Below, piece after piece: positions 1 to 8,402 of a stretch of 18,534 nt of DNA. Below the pieces are notes generated by a model that saw nothing but the letters and a program-made list of their open reading frames with translations, did no database searches and was not told the origin of the DNA. A program made the translations under genes and the position numbers. Position 1 is the stretch's first letter, and the number at the start of each line of letters is the position of its first letter. The stretch lies in the NCBI GenBank assembly GCA_031268395.1, contig JAIRXI010000030.1, positions 1 to 18,534 on the forward strand. Reading direction: 5' to 3'. The DNA comes from Tannerella sp. (GTDB lineage Bacteria > Bacteroidota > Bacteroidia > Bacteroidales > Tannerellaceae).

Positions 1-105
1 GTCACTGGGAGCCGTGTAGCCGGTTCCGCCCAGTACGTTTCGCGGCAAGATGGTAAATGCCGCCGCACTCAAGGTGCTGTTCCTGATAAAAGAACGTCTG
101 TTCAT
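1..105 (-). CDS. Gfo/Idh/MocA-family oxidoreductase, N-terminal fragment
   Basis: The window cuts this leftward gene after its first 35 codons. The visible peptide starts MNRRSFIRNSTLSAAAFTIL and continues to a VLGGTGYTAPSD stretch. A short basic N-terminus, a twin arginine followed by S-F, a hydrophobic segment and then the L-G-G-x-G-Y-x-A-P-S-D block are typical of exported, Tat-type Gfo/Idh/MocA dehydrogenases of Bacteroidota. These are NAD(P)-dependent enzymes that act mostly on sugars and sugar derivatives. In that family the Rossmann fold begins right after this point, so no catalytic part can be seen here. The gene is divergent from the ResB-CcsA gene and has a -7-like box about 50 bases upstream. 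Other Tat-secreted Bacteroidota proteins share the first residues, so the family call rests mainly on the VLGG...APSD block. Confidence 0.68.
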   Translation of the reverse strand, partial: MNRRSFIRNSTLSAAAFTILPRNVLGGTGYTAPSD

Positions 106-156
106 TGAGTTGAAATTGAGTTTAGTTATAAAATATTCAATTAGATGATTACGGGA

Positions 157-164
157 CAAAGTTA
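157..164 (-). promoter_or_regulatory. Possible -7 box for the oxidoreductase gene
   Basis: The minus strand reads TAACTTTG, a full match to the Bacteroidota -7 consensus TAnnTTTG, about 50 bases before the start codon at 105. I see no TTG at the usual 19-20 base distance upstream, so only half of the promoter is supported. Confidence 0.4.
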
Positions 165-227
165 GGAAAAATAACCTGCTGCCGTCCGTTTTTCAAAAAA
201 AAAACAGGCCGTTTTTTTCAAAAGCAG

Positions 228-235
228 TATTTTTG
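228..235 (+). promoter_or_regulatory. Possible -7 box for the ResB-CcsA gene
   Basis: TATTTTTG matches the Bacteroidota -7 consensus and lies 43 bases before the ATG at 279. The region upstream is A/T-rich (runs of T and A at 190-220) but has no clear TTTG at the expected spacing. It gives an untranslated leader of roughly 35-40 bases. Confidence 0.45.
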
Positions 236-278
236 CAGGCACAAACCGGCATGAATGCCGAATTAATCCGTATCGAAC

Positions 279-2720
279 ATGATTCAACTTGAGAAAATAC
301 TTGCTTCCCCGGCGACGGCGTTTGTCCTGCTGACGCTGTATGCCGCGGGTCTGGCGGCGGCTACCTTCCTTGAGAAGGCGTACGGGACGGCGCTGGCCAG
401 GGTGGCGATTTACTGTTCGCCGCTGTTTTTCCTGCTGCAGGCGCTGCTGGTGGTCAATTTTGTGGCGATGGCGCTGAAGCGCCGCCTGCTGAAATCGCGG
501 CGGCTGGGGCTGCCGGCGGTGCATCTGGCCTTTATCGTCATCCTGGCGGGGGCGCTGGTTACGCACCTTTTCGGCCGGGAGGGGACGCTGCATCTGCGGG
601 AAGGGCAGGCCGGCGGCCAGATGGAGATGCATACGGCTCGCGGCCACACGGTACACGAGCTGCCCTTCCGGATGGAACTGGTGAAGTTTACGCTGACGCG
701 CTATCCGGGATCTGCGAGTCCGTCGTCGTTCGAAAGCGACGTGCGGGTGTATGTGGACGGCGATACCCTGAGCCGGGTTATTTTTATGAACAATGTGCTG
801 GATGTAAAAGGGTATCGTTTTTTCCAGGCGTCGTTCGATGCCGACGAGCGGGGGAGCGTGCTGACGGTAAACCGGGATGTGGCCGGCCGGAACATCACGT
901 ATGCGGGCTATCTGCTGCTGCTGGCCGGCTGTATAGCCTGCCTGACGGAGAAAAACGGGCGTGTCCGCACGCTGTACCGGCAGCTGCATGTGCACAGGCG
1001 CGATGCTGCGCTGCTGACGGTTGCCGGACTGCTGGCTTTTTCGCCCTTTGCCGGGGCGCAGACGGGTGACGGTTCCGTGACGGAAGCCGTGCAGCAACAT
1101 GCCGTCGATCCCGCACATGCGAAGCGCTTCGGCGCGCTGCCGCTCCAGTCGCCAAACGGGCGCATCATGCCGGTGAATACTTTTTCGTCCGAGATCCTGC
1201 GCAAGCTGTACCGGAAGGCGAGGTTCGGAAGCCTGGAGGCCGACGGTTTTCTGCTGGGTGTCCTGGCGATGCCGGAGATGTGGATGCACGTGCCGCTGAT
1301 TGCGGTGCCGAACCGCGAGCTGGCGGCTCGCTTCGGACTGACGGACGGCCACTGTTCCTACATGGACGTGTTTGACGGCGATGGGAACTACCGGCTGCAG
1401 CACGGGGTGGAGGAGGCATACCGGAAAATGCCGGCCGGACGGGATGCGATGGAGAAGGAACTGATCAAACTGGACGAACGGATCAATATTTTCCACCAGT
1501 TGCTCAACGGACAGTTGCTTAACCTGTTTCCCGGGGGCGACGGCCTGCCGGGGAAATGGTATGCGCCTGGCGACGACCTGTCGGTTTATGGCGGTCAGGA
1601 TTCGATGTTTGTGTCGCAGATTTTCGGATGGTACCTGTCCGACGTCCGGGAGGCTATCCGGTCGGGGGACTGGCGCAGGGCGGACGAGATACTGGATATG
1701 ATTTCTGCCTACCAGCAGAGCAGGGGCAGGGCTTCCGGCATCGGGACGGCGGAGGACCGGACGGCGCTGGAAGTGGCCTATAACCGGCTGGAGGTCTTCC
1801 GCCGGTGCAAAACCGGCTATCTGGCGCTGGGCGGGCTGCTGCTGGTCGGTTCGTTTGTCCGGCTCTACCGCGCCCGGCGCCGGTGGACAGGGTGGCTTGT
1901 CTGTCTGCCGACGGCCGGCATCCTGGCGGTGTTTCTTTTCCACATGCTGGGCATGGGCCTGCGCTGGCACATCGGCGGCCATGCGCCATGGAGTAATTCG
2001 TATGAGACGATGGTCTACGTGGCATGGGCTACGGTCTTCGGCGGACTGGTGTTTGTGCGGCGCAGCCCCGTGACGCTGGCTCTGGCGACGCTGTTTGCCG
2101 GCGTCATCCTGTTTGTGTCGGGGCTGAACTGGATGGACCCGCAAATCAGTCCCCTGGCGCCTGTCCTCAAGTCTCCGTGGTTGATGTTTCACGTGGCCGT
2201 ACTGATGGCGGCCTACGGCTTTTTCGGCATCTCTTTCTTCCTCGGCCTGACCAACCTGATCACGATGAGCCTTGTCCGCAAATCCCGCCTGTCCCTCCAC
2301 GCGCCTCAGCTCCGGGAACGGAGCACGGTCAACGAACTGTCGCTGCTGGCCGGACTGGTGCTGATGACCGTGGGGACGTTTATGGGCGCCGTGTGGGCCA
2401 ATGAGTCGTGGGGACGCTACTGGGGCTGGGATCCGAAGGAGACCTGGGCGCTGATTACGATTGTGGTCTACGTGCTGGTCACGCACCTCCACCTGATACC
2501 GAAACTGTATAGCCTGTGGTTGCTTAACCTGCTGTCGGTGGTGGCGTTTGCATCGGTGCTGATGACGTATTTCGGGGTGAATTATTTTCTGAGCGGCATG
2601 CATTCGTATGGACAGAGCGACGCGGCCAGCGGGATCTCCGGCTATCTGTATGCCGCAGCAGCGCTGGTGACGGCGCTGGCGCTGGGCGCCCGCAAAGGGA
2701 GCGCGCTGCGAATGAGTTGA
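279..2720 (+). CDS. ccsA: Cytochrome c maturation protein, ResB-CcsA fusion (System II)
   Basis: This 813-residue membrane protein likely carries heme across the inner membrane and attaches it to c-type cytochromes. The N-terminal part (about 1-225) is ResB-like: hydrophobic segments near 12-32, 42-64, 80-98 and 206-222, with H82 and H96 in or beside the third. A further hydrophobic segment at about 243-260 leads into a soluble middle domain (about 265-515). The C-terminal part is CcsA: R562-W563-H564 with H568 before a P-W-S-N-S-Y-E motif, a second conserved His in WLMFHVAV, and the tryptophan-rich heme motif from W706 to W723 (W-G-x-Y-W-G-W-D-P-K-E-T-W). The fused arrangement and length fit Bacteroidota homologues, which often sit beside nrfHA nitrite reductase genes; none is seen here. 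Translation starts without a Shine-Dalgarno sequence. Its GC-rich codons leave a long open frame on the opposite strand, which I regard as a shadow. Confidence 0.93.
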   Translation: MIQLEKILASPATAFVLLTLYAAGLAAATFLEKAYGTALARVAIYCSPLFFLLQALLVVNFVAMALKRRLLKSRRLGLPAVHLAFIVILAGALVTHLFGREGTLHLREGQAGGQMEMHTARGHTVHELPFRMELVKFTLTRYPGSASPSSFESDVRVYVDGDTLSRVIFMNNVLDVKGYRFFQASFDADERGSVLTVNRDVAGRNITYAGYLLLLAGCIACLTEKNGRVRTLYRQLHVHRRDAALLTVAGLLAFSPFAGAQTGDGSVTEAVQQHAVDPAHAKRFGALPLQSPNGRIMPVNTFSSEILRKLYRKARFGSLEADGFLLGVLAMPEMWMHVPLIAVPNRELAARFGLTDGHCSYMDVFDGDGNYRLQHGVEEAYRKMPAGRDAMEKELIKLDERINIFHQLLNGQLLNLFPGGDGLPGKWYAPGDDLSVYGGQDSMFVSQIFGWYLSDVREAIRSGDWRRADEILDMISAYQQSRGRASGIGTAEDRTALEVAYNRLEVFRRCKTGYLALGGLLLVGSFVRLYRARRRWTGWLVCLPTAGILAVFLFHMLGMGLRWHIGGHAPWSNSYETMVYVAWATVFGGLVFVRRSPVTLALATLFAGVILFVSGLNWMDPQISPLAPVLKSPWLMFHVAVLMAAYGFFGISFFLGLTNLITMSLVRKSRLSLHAPQLRERSTVNELSLLAGLVLMTVGTFMGAVWANESWGRYWGWDPKETWALITIVVYVLVTHLHLIPKLYSLWLLNLLSVVAFASVLMTYFGVNYFLSGMHSYGQSDAASGISGYLYAAAALVTALALGARKGSALRMS

Positions 2721-2776
2721 AATCGGCAGGAGGGTTACAAACAGGTCTCACGCCGAAGACAAACACAAAATTTCGG

Positions 2777-3901
2777 TCAGATGGGTATCACCAGCAACGG
2801 TGTATTACTGTGAAACAGCATCCTGCGTGCGATACTGGGATAAAATATGCGCATAATCATACTTCGGCGATATGTACTGCATGCAATCATGTCAATCTGA
2901 TGGTTTTCGACGAACCTTTCAATCGTATCCAGCAAATCCCCGTCATCCAGCACGGTGTAATGAAAGGTCAAACCCGGATACTGTTTTTTCAGATAGGCAT
3001 GAAAGCCGCCCAGCCGGATTTCGTTCCATTCATTCTTGCTGGTAGAGATGTTAAACAGTTGAATTTCTACGTGCGGATAGGTCTTGAAGTAAGAAGCGAA
3101 TTTATCAAAAGCAACCAGGTCTCGCTGGTTGAAAGACAGGGCAAAAGCCAGCCGTTTCATATCGTACAGGTTCGTGAAGGGGACCTGCGCCGGGACGGTC
3201 AGCAGCGGGATGTCCGTCAATTCAATGATTTCGCCCGTCACGCTTCCGACGATGTCCAGGTCTTTATGTTTGCTTCCGCGCGTTCCCATCACAATCAGCG
3301 ACGGGCCGTATTCTCTGGCATACAGCCGGATTTCCGTCTCGGGTAATCCTTCCAGCAGGGTGTAATCGTATTTTACGCGCGGCAACTCTCCGGAAGTCAT
3401 TTTCCGTTCAATCGAAGCGCACCATTTTTCCATCTGCTCCACCGCCTGCAAATGTGCGGAACGGAGAGAGGCGTTCTTTTCTTCTTCCTTGTCAATCAAT
3501 ATCTCGCTGACAAACGGGAATGACGGCGGAATGTAGGCATTGAAATAGACATGCAAAAACATCACTTCTTCCGCGCCGGTCCGGTGTGCATAATGAATCC
3601 CGATCTCGCAGACTTTGAGGGAATACTCCGAGAAGTTGGTCGGAATCAGAATCTGTTTGGCCGCACTTTCCGGGAATTTGTTTTCCGTACTGTTATTCAG
3701 CCATTTCGTATCTTCTATAATCCGCAGGGCGTGTGGCAAATCGCTTTCCCGGATACGCACGCGAACACCTGCCGATATGACCGGCTGAATCTGGTTTATG
3801 TTGTGGATACATGCCTCGATTCCTTCGGATTCGAGGATTGTTTTCAGTATCTGCGCTTTTTCAAACGTATGAATGGCCAAAGTAACTAATGGATCTTCCA
3901 T
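2777..3901 (-). CDS. Universal stress protein: DUF2007 domain plus two UspA domains
   Basis: The 374-residue protein has three parts. Residues 1-68 resemble DUF2007, a small putative signal-transducing domain (L-x-x-F-E-K-A-Q-I-L-K-x-x-L-E-S-E-G-I-E-A). Residues about 82-238 are a first UspA domain carrying the ATP-binding pattern G206-x2-G209-x9-G219-S220. Residues about 248-374 are a second UspA-like domain where that pattern is degenerate, so only the first is likely to bind nucleotide. Such proteins are cytoplasmic and linked to stress or growth arrest; the exact role is unknown. I chose the ATG at 3901 because homology starts with MEDPLVTLAIHTFEKAQ; the reading frame stays open 14 codons further upstream with no family resemblance. 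The gene follows the small DNA-binding protein on the same strand after 86 bases and may share its transcript. It converges on ccsA with a 56-base gap. Base composition is visibly less GC-rich than in ccsA. Confidence 0.9.
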   Translation of the reverse strand: MEDPLVTLAIHTFEKAQILKTILESEGIEACIHNINQIQPVISAGVRVRIRESDLPHALRIIEDTKWLNNSTENKFPESAAKQILIPTNFSEYSLKVCEIGIHYAHRTGAEEVMFLHVYFNAYIPPSFPFVSEILIDKEEEKNASLRSAHLQAVEQMEKWCASIERKMTSGELPRVKYDYTLLEGLPETEIRLYAREYGPSLIVMGTRGSKHKDLDIVGSVTGEIIELTDIPLLTVPAQVPFTNLYDMKRLAFALSFNQRDLVAFDKFASYFKTYPHVEIQLFNISTSKNEWNEIRLGGFHAYLKKQYPGLTFHYTVLDDGDLLDTIERFVENHQIDMIACSTYRRSMIMRIFYPSIARRMLFHSNTPLLVIPI

Positions 3902-3930
3902 GATGCAACTGTTTTTTGATTGAGACGGGG

Positions 3931-3964
3931 AATCCCCGGGCAAACGAACGTTCGCCCCGGGATT
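3931..3964. repeat. Imperfect inverted repeat between two leftward genes
   Basis: The sequence has GC-rich arms, AATCCCCGGG and CCCCGGGATT, around a perfect 10-base palindrome CGAACGTTCG. It could fold into a bulged hairpin in the transcript between the small DNA-binding protein gene and the stress protein gene. No T-tract follows it on the minus strand, so it is not a typical intrinsic terminator; it could be an mRNA processing or stability element. Confidence 0.35.
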
Positions 3965-3987
3965 TCGACAGCCTTCTCTTTTCCGGC

Positions 3988-4266
3988 TCAGGCTTCTGCC
4001 GGTGAAAGCGAATGATCTTCTCCGGAATGGATCATTTCCAGCGCACGATCCAGAATAAACGTATCATTCAGCACCACAATCCCGCCGCCGGGTCCAAGTT
4101 CCATGTGCGTGCCGCAATTTTTTCCGGCGCTGAAATTCTGTCCGCCAAAATAGTTCCGGACGGTTTCCACACTTTCGCCCAATTCACAGGCTATATCGTG
4201 GATAGCCCCGTCCGGCAAACGGTCTTTGATGTCCCGAAGTTCGTTAAATGTCATTGTTCTTGTCAT
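3988..4266 (-). CDS. Small conserved Bacteroidales DNA-binding protein
   Basis: The product has 92 residues. Residues about 6-40 (MTFNELRDIKDRLPDG, then I-A-x-E-L-G-x-S-V-E-T-V-R-N-Y-F-G-G) look like a helix-turn-helix, the second helix being ETVRNYFGG. The rest (about 50-80) has G-P-G-G-G-I-V-V-L-N-D-T-x-I-L-D-R-A. I recognise this as a small family common in Bacteroides and relatives, usually annotated only as a DNA-binding protein; its targets are not known to me. Two starts are possible, at 4266 (MTRTMTF) or 4254 (MTFNEL); the longer form is the one I recall from relatives. A promoter-like pair lies about 40 bases upstream, and the stress protein gene follows after 86 bases. Confidence 0.82.
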   Translation of the reverse strand: MTRTMTFNELRDIKDRLPDGAIHDIACELGESVETVRNYFGGQNFSAGKNCGTHMELGPGGGIVVLNDTFILDRALEMIHSGEDHSLSPAEA

Positions 4267-4305
4267 CGTTCCATATTTTTTAATAATCGAATTAAATTGA
4301 TGCCT

Positions 4306-4335
4306 CTAATGTAGAGATTATTTTTCTCCCGGCAA
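4306..4335 (-). promoter_or_regulatory. Possible promoter for the small DNA-binding protein / stress protein pair
   Basis: On the minus strand TTG (4333-4335), 19 bases, then TACATTAG (4306-4313). The spacing matches Bacteroidota promoters; the -7 box differs from TAnnTTTG at one position. The predicted RNA would start about 30 bases before the start codon. Confidence 0.42.
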
Positions 4336-4480
4336 TGAAATGTTTTCTCAGAAAAACATGCTTTATAACATGTGTCCGATAAAGGTGGCTTTTCCGGCTG
4401 ATTTTTAAATTTCTCCGGAAGCCGGATGGCCATGGAGACCGGCCTTGAGAAAGGGGATTTCCCGGCAGTAGAAACATTTT

Positions 4481-4512
4481 TTTGTCCACTCGCGGAAAAG
4501 TTCTTATTTTTG
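4481..4512 (+). promoter_or_regulatory. Bacteroidota-type promoter of the helicase gene
   Basis: TTTG at 4481-4484, 20 bases, then TATTTTTG at 4505-4512, an exact -7 match. This is the clearest two-part promoter in the window. It predicts an RNA start near 4519 and a leader of about 20 bases before the ATG at 4539. Confidence 0.65.
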
Positions 4513-4538
4513 TTGCGAAAATCTCATAATACAGTTTA

Positions 4539-6755
4539 ATGATGTTTCTTCAACAGTCCGACGAAAACAACACTGTTTTTGAAATGGCGACGACGTTTGT
4601 CAACGAGACGTCGGAGCATGTCTTCCTGACCGGCAAGGCGGGAACGGGAAAGACGACATTTCTGCGGTACATCCGCCAGCATACGCACAAACATGCGATT
4701 GTTGCGGCGCCTACGGGGGTGGCCGCCATCAACGCGGGGGGCATCACGCTTCATTCGCTGTTTCAACTGCCTTTTGAGCCTTATGTGCCCGGCTATTCGA
4801 CCCAGAAAAACAAATTCCGTTTCAGCAAGGCGAAACTGGACATGCTGCGTCAACTGGAGCTGCTGATTATTGATGAGGTGAGCATGCTCCGCGCCGATAC
4901 GCTCGACGCCATCGACCGGACGCTGCAAATTATCCGCCATAATGTGCGCCCCTTTGGGGGCCTGCAAATCCTGTATATCGGCGACATGTTCCAGCTGCCG
5001 CCGGTCGTGAAGGACGAAGAATGGGCCTTGCTGAAACCGTATTACGAAAGCGCCTTTTTCTTTCATGCGCAGGTCGTCAGGCAAACGCAGCCGGTTTATC
5101 TGGAACTCAAGAAGGTGTATCGCCAGAAAGAACAGACGTTTGTGAGTTTGCTGAATAACGTGCGTAACAACTGCCTGTCCGTGGACGACTTGCAATTGTT
5201 GAACATGCACTGCCAGCCGAATTTCATCCCTTCGCCCGAAGACAAGTATATTACGCTGACAACGCATAACTACAAGGCCGACCGGTTGAACCGGCAGGAA
5301 CTGGACAGGATTACCGGGCGGGAACATGTTTTTGCGGGAAAGGTGGAAGGCGAGTTTCCCGACTATGCGCTGCCAACTGACTTGCAACTGTCCCTGAAGG
5401 TGGGTGCACAGATCATGTTTATCAAGAACGATCCGGAGGGACGCTATTTCAACGGCAAGATAGCCAGGGTGAGCAGCATCTCCGGCGAGCAGATACAGGT
5501 GCGCATGCCCGAAGACGGAGAGACCGTACAGGTACCGAAGGAGACGTGGAAAAACATCCGTTACACGCTGGATAAAGATACCGGCGAAATGCATGAAGAA
5601 GAAATCGGCGCATACACACAGTATCCATTGCGGCTGGCGTGGGCGGTCACGATTCATAAAAGCCAGGGACTGACGTTCGACAAGGCCATTATTGACATCG
5701 GCGCATCCTTTGCCGCCGGACAGGCCTATGTCGCGCTGAGCCGCTGCACTTCGCTGGACGGCATTGTCCTGCGTACGCGCATGTCGCCGGACTGCGTCAT
5801 GACCGACCCTCATGCCGTTGATTTCAGCAAAACGGAAAAACCCGAAATCGAACTCCGGAACATTCTTGTCGACGGCAAGCGGAAGTTCTGGCAGGAACGG
5901 CTGCTGCTCTATTTCGACTGGAAGCCGATGTATTCGTTTTTGCGGGAATTTGAGAAACTGTTTGAAGACAAGACGTCGGAGGAATTTGACCCGGCAAGGA
6001 AACTGCATGGAGATTTCAGGCAGGCCGTACGCGAGATGAACGGGGTGGCGGAGAAATTCCGCAGGCAATTGCTGAGCCTGACTGAACAGGAACAGTCGAC
6101 GGGCGACCTCGACGCCGTGCGCGACCGCTGTCAAAAGGCCGTGCACTATTTCCACGAACAGGTGGTGGCGAAAATACTGGCGCCGCTACAGCATTTCATC
6201 ACTCACTTCAACTTCCCCAAGCGGGCAAAGACGTTCCGCAAAAGCGTCATCGAACTGGAGAGCGACGTGAAACTGTTCCTGGAAAACATGAAACGGGCAC
6301 GTTACAACAACGTTCCGCTTGTTGCCGACATGGAAATGACGCTTCCCTCGCGACAGGATGTCTTTACTTCTGAGAAAAAAACCTCGCCGGAAAGCAACGC
6401 ATCCTTATCCGGATACAAACGCGAGAAGGCGGAACGTGCGCCGAAAATCGACACCCGCCGCATGACGCTGGCGCTCTTCAGCAGCGGCCTGTCGCTGGAA
6501 GAGATTGCCATGCAGCGCAACCTGGCCGTTTCGACCATCGAAAGCCATCTGACCGCATTTATCGGGAAAGAAGTCGCGGTAGAGAAATTTTTCACACCGA
6601 CCGAACTGGAAGAACTCGGCACGATCATCAGACCTCTTCTGGAGCAGGAAAAGCCTTCCTTCAAGGCCGTATACGACCGGATGGGAGGGAAATACAGCTA
6701 CAGCAAATTGCAGATGGCTTTCGGCTATTTGAAGCGGTTAAGCGACAACCCGTAA
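4539..6755 (+). CDS. PIF1/RecD-like SF1 DNA helicase with C-terminal helix-turn-helix
   Basis: This 738-residue protein is an ATP-driven DNA helicase of superfamily 1B. Walker A is G32-K-A-G-T-G-K38-T-T; motif Ia is A57-P-T-G-V-A-A; Walker B is L-L-I-I-D112-E113-V-S-M; motif III is G148-D-M-F-Q-L-P-P. A late motif with H373-K-S-Q-G-L-T-F and Y397-V-A-L-S-R402 completes the core, the latter carrying the arginine finger. Residues about 480-620 form an alpha-helical linker of no recognised family. Residues about 640-735 contain an HTH region (G-L-S-L-E-E-I-A-x-x-R-N-L-A-V-S-T-I-E-S-H-L), like the C-terminal HTH seen in some RecQ helicases, which probably adds DNA binding. The domain order is common in Bacteroidota. 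A role in replication-fork or G-quadruplex maintenance is inferred from PIF1, not seen. The gene has its own promoter; an alternative start is the second Met at 4542. Confidence 0.92.
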   Translation: MMFLQQSDENNTVFEMATTFVNETSEHVFLTGKAGTGKTTFLRYIRQHTHKHAIVAAPTGVAAINAGGITLHSLFQLPFEPYVPGYSTQKNKFRFSKAKLDMLRQLELLIIDEVSMLRADTLDAIDRTLQIIRHNVRPFGGLQILYIGDMFQLPPVVKDEEWALLKPYYESAFFFHAQVVRQTQPVYLELKKVYRQKEQTFVSLLNNVRNNCLSVDDLQLLNMHCQPNFIPSPEDKYITLTTHNYKADRLNRQELDRITGREHVFAGKVEGEFPDYALPTDLQLSLKVGAQIMFIKNDPEGRYFNGKIARVSSISGEQIQVRMPEDGETVQVPKETWKNIRYTLDKDTGEMHEEEIGAYTQYPLRLAWAVTIHKSQGLTFDKAIIDIGASFAAGQAYVALSRCTSLDGIVLRTRMSPDCVMTDPHAVDFSKTEKPEIELRNILVDGKRKFWQERLLLYFDWKPMYSFLREFEKLFEDKTSEEFDPARKLHGDFRQAVREMNGVAEKFRRQLLSLTEQEQSTGDLDAVRDRCQKAVHYFHEQVVAKILAPLQHFITHFNFPKRAKTFRKSVIELESDVKLFLENMKRARYNNVPLVADMEMTLPSRQDVFTSEKKTSPESNASLSGYKREKAERAPKIDTRRMTLALFSSGLSLEEIAMQRNLAVSTIESHLTAFIGKEVAVEKFFTPTELEELGTIIRPLLEQEKPSFKAVYDRMGGKYSYSKLQMAFGYLKRLSDNP

Positions 6756-7048
6756 GAGACGGTGAAACTTCTTTCATGGAGATTTTTTGTTCGAGCGGAT
6801 GCGTCCTCTTTTTTTTTCAATAGAGTTGCCGTTTCTTTAAAGGCCGGAGGGGTTGCATATCCATAACATACGGTGAAACCCGCTACGGAATTTCCGTGCG
6901 CGACGGTCGCTGTTTTTCTATGGACAGGTATTTCCATACGGGAAGGTGGGAGGTGTCAAATAATACTTTTGCCCACCCCAAAACGTTATAGAGCCATTTG
7001 TTTTTATAATAGCAACTCCGGAACAGGCTCTTAACAAAGGGTGTTCAG
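6756..7048. other. Gene-free spacer between convergent helicase gene and methyltransferase operon
   Basis: I see no convincing gene in these 293 bases; an open frame near 6725-6937 on the minus strand has no recognisable content. A TACTTTTG box (6964-6971, plus strand) sits inside the loop of a six-base inverted repeat (GGTGGG/CCCACC, about 6943-6977), with no plus-strand gene after it. No clear terminator for either flanking gene is visible. Confidence 0.4.
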
Positions 7049-7714
7049 CTATTTTTTTCGTTTGTAACAGGTTTCCAGTTCACAATACTGACAGGCATAC
7101 TGTCCGGGTCGCACCTCTTTGCCGAGGCCGATGATGCCGCTGATCGACTTGATCGGCGTCATCAGGCAAACATCCGACAGGCTAATGCCACAAGGTTGCT
7201 GCCCCAGGAGAGCAAAGAGTTTCCGCTGTTCCGTCAGGTGCCAGTTGCAATATCCCGGACTGAAACGCCTGGTATGGGGCATATCCGGATAGGCGATCTC
7301 CAGTTTTTTCTCCATATAGTCGCCGGTCTTTTCCACCAGCAGCGTCCCCATCACATCAAGCAGATAAATTACCAGCATGTCGCCGGTTGTTTTGTGGCTT
7401 TGCTGAATCTGCTCAAATTCCCGGCCGGCGGTAGCGGCAAATACGGCAAAGCGTGTGGAATGTTCCAGTAAATGGGTAATGGTCGCATTTGTGGCCAGCA
7501 GGTGCCCCCGGACGCGGACCGTTCTGTCCTCCGATTCGCCATCGGAAACGGAATAAACGTACCGGGGTTTCACCTCCTTTTCTATCAATGCCAGCAACTC
7601 GCGAATCAACGTCAATACGCTCTCGTCGGGCAAGGTATTGCCGTATCCGATTTCCTTAAGCACTTCCTCTGCGGACAGTGCTATATCGGGATATGCAACC
7701 GGGCAGTCGTCCAT
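7049..7714 (-). CDS. Methionine synthase activation-domain-like protein (corrinoid reactivation)
   Basis: The 221-residue product resembles the C-terminal AdoMet-binding reactivation domain of MetH, here as a stand-alone protein. The key stretch is R150-F-S-P-G-Y155-C-N-W-H-L-T-E-Q, matching the R-x-x-P-G-Y AdoMet-binding motif, followed by G-I-S-L-S-D-V-C-L-M-x-P-x-K-S-I-S-G-I-I-G-L-G. The protein ends in a cysteine cluster C208-x2-C211-x4-C216, possibly a metal or iron-sulfur site. In MetH this domain re-methylates cob(II)alamin using AdoMet and an electron donor; stand-alone versions occur beside corrinoid methyltransferases. It is the last gene of the operon, four bases after the corrinoid protein gene, which supports a role in reviving the oxidised corrinoid. 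I set the start at 7714 because the frame upstream of it overlaps the preceding gene and has no family resemblance. Electron donor and exact reaction are inferred. Confidence 0.83.
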   Translation of the reverse strand: MDDCPVAYPDIALSAEEVLKEIGYGNTLPDESVLTLIRELLALIEKEVKPRYVYSVSDGESEDRTVRVRGHLLATNATITHLLEHSTRFAVFAATAGREFEQIQQSHKTTGDMLVIYLLDVMGTLLVEKTGDYMEKKLEIAYPDMPHTRRFSPGYCNWHLTEQRKLFALLGQQPCGISLSDVCLMTPIKSISGIIGLGKEVRPGQYACQYCELETCYKRKK

Positions 7715-7718
7715 GAGT

Positions 7719-8354
7719 TTACGAGGCAAGCAACTGTTTGGCCAGCGAAACGGCGGCATTGGCATTGCTGCTGTATCCGTCGGCCCCGATTTCTCTGGCA
7801 AAAGACTGACTGATGGGAGCACCGCCGATCATGATTTTCACCTGATTCCGAATGCCGGCTTCTTCCAGCGCCCGGATGACTTCTTTCATGTAATTCATCG
7901 TCGTAGTCAGGAGCGCCGACAGGCACAGTATATCGGCTTTGTGTTCTATAATTGAACTGGCAAACTTCTCGGAAGAAATATCCACGCCCAGGTTGATCAC
8001 TTCAAAACCGCTGCCTTCCAGCATGGAGGCTACCAGGTTTTTGCCGATGTCGTGCAAGTCGCCCTTGACCGTTCCGATCACGATAGTGCCTGCACGGGGG
8101 ATGTTGCTGTTTGCCAATAGCGGGCGCAACAGTTCCAGGGCGCCTTTCATCGCCCTGGCAGACATGAGCAATTCGGGCACAAAGGCTTTTCCGCTCTCAA
8201 AGCGCTGTCCGATTTCGTCCATGGCCTTGGACATGTAGTCGTCGATGATCGACTTGGTGTCCACTTCCTGTTCAATGGCGGTCTTGGTTATCGCGACAGC
8301 CTGCGCCAGATTGCCTTTTAAAATAGCTTCATACAGTTGGTTCAAATTTTCCAT
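7719..8354 (-). CDS. Corrinoid (B12-binding) methyl-carrier protein, MtaC/MtbC-like
   Basis: The 211-residue protein has the standard two-part layout: a helical cap (about 1-85; E-L-L-M-S-A-R-A-M-K-G-A-L-E-L-L-R-P) and a Rossmann-like cobalamin-binding domain (about 88-210). The cobalt-ligating motif D99-x-H101-x-x-G104 is intact in G-T-V-K-G-D-L-H-D-I-G-K-N, with the later S-A-L-L-T-T and G-G-A-P segments that hold the nucleotide tail. It carries the methyl group on cobalt between two methyltransferases and belongs to the MtaC/MtbC/MttC type. It lies between the UroD-type methyltransferase gene (48-base gap) and the reactivation gene (4-base gap). The substrate specificity of these carriers cannot be read from the sequence; the neighbouring MtaB homologue suggests methanol. 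Confidence 0.92.
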   Translation of the reverse strand: MENLNQLYEAILKGNLAQAVAITKTAIEQEVDTKSIIDDYMSKAMDEIGQRFESGKAFVPELLMSARAMKGALELLRPLLANSNIPRAGTIVIGTVKGDLHDIGKNLVASMLEGSGFEVINLGVDISSEKFASSIIEHKADILCLSALLTTTMNYMKEVIRALEEAGIRNQVKIMIGGAPISQSFAREIGADGYSSNANAAVSLAKQLLAS

Positions 8355-8402
8355 TTTGCAAAATGTTTTTAATTGGTTATCGTTGTATCATATCATTCAT
8401 TT

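Noticed and set aside
162..2603. An 813-codon open frame on the minus strand, the same length as ccsA opposite it
   Set aside because: The translation is rich in R, H, Q and P with no domain, as expected for the antisense of a GC-rich gene; the equal length is coincidence.
4536..6155. A 539-codon minus-strand open frame opposite the helicase gene
   Set aside because: The plus-strand gene has all helicase motifs and a promoter; the opposite frame has no recognisable content.
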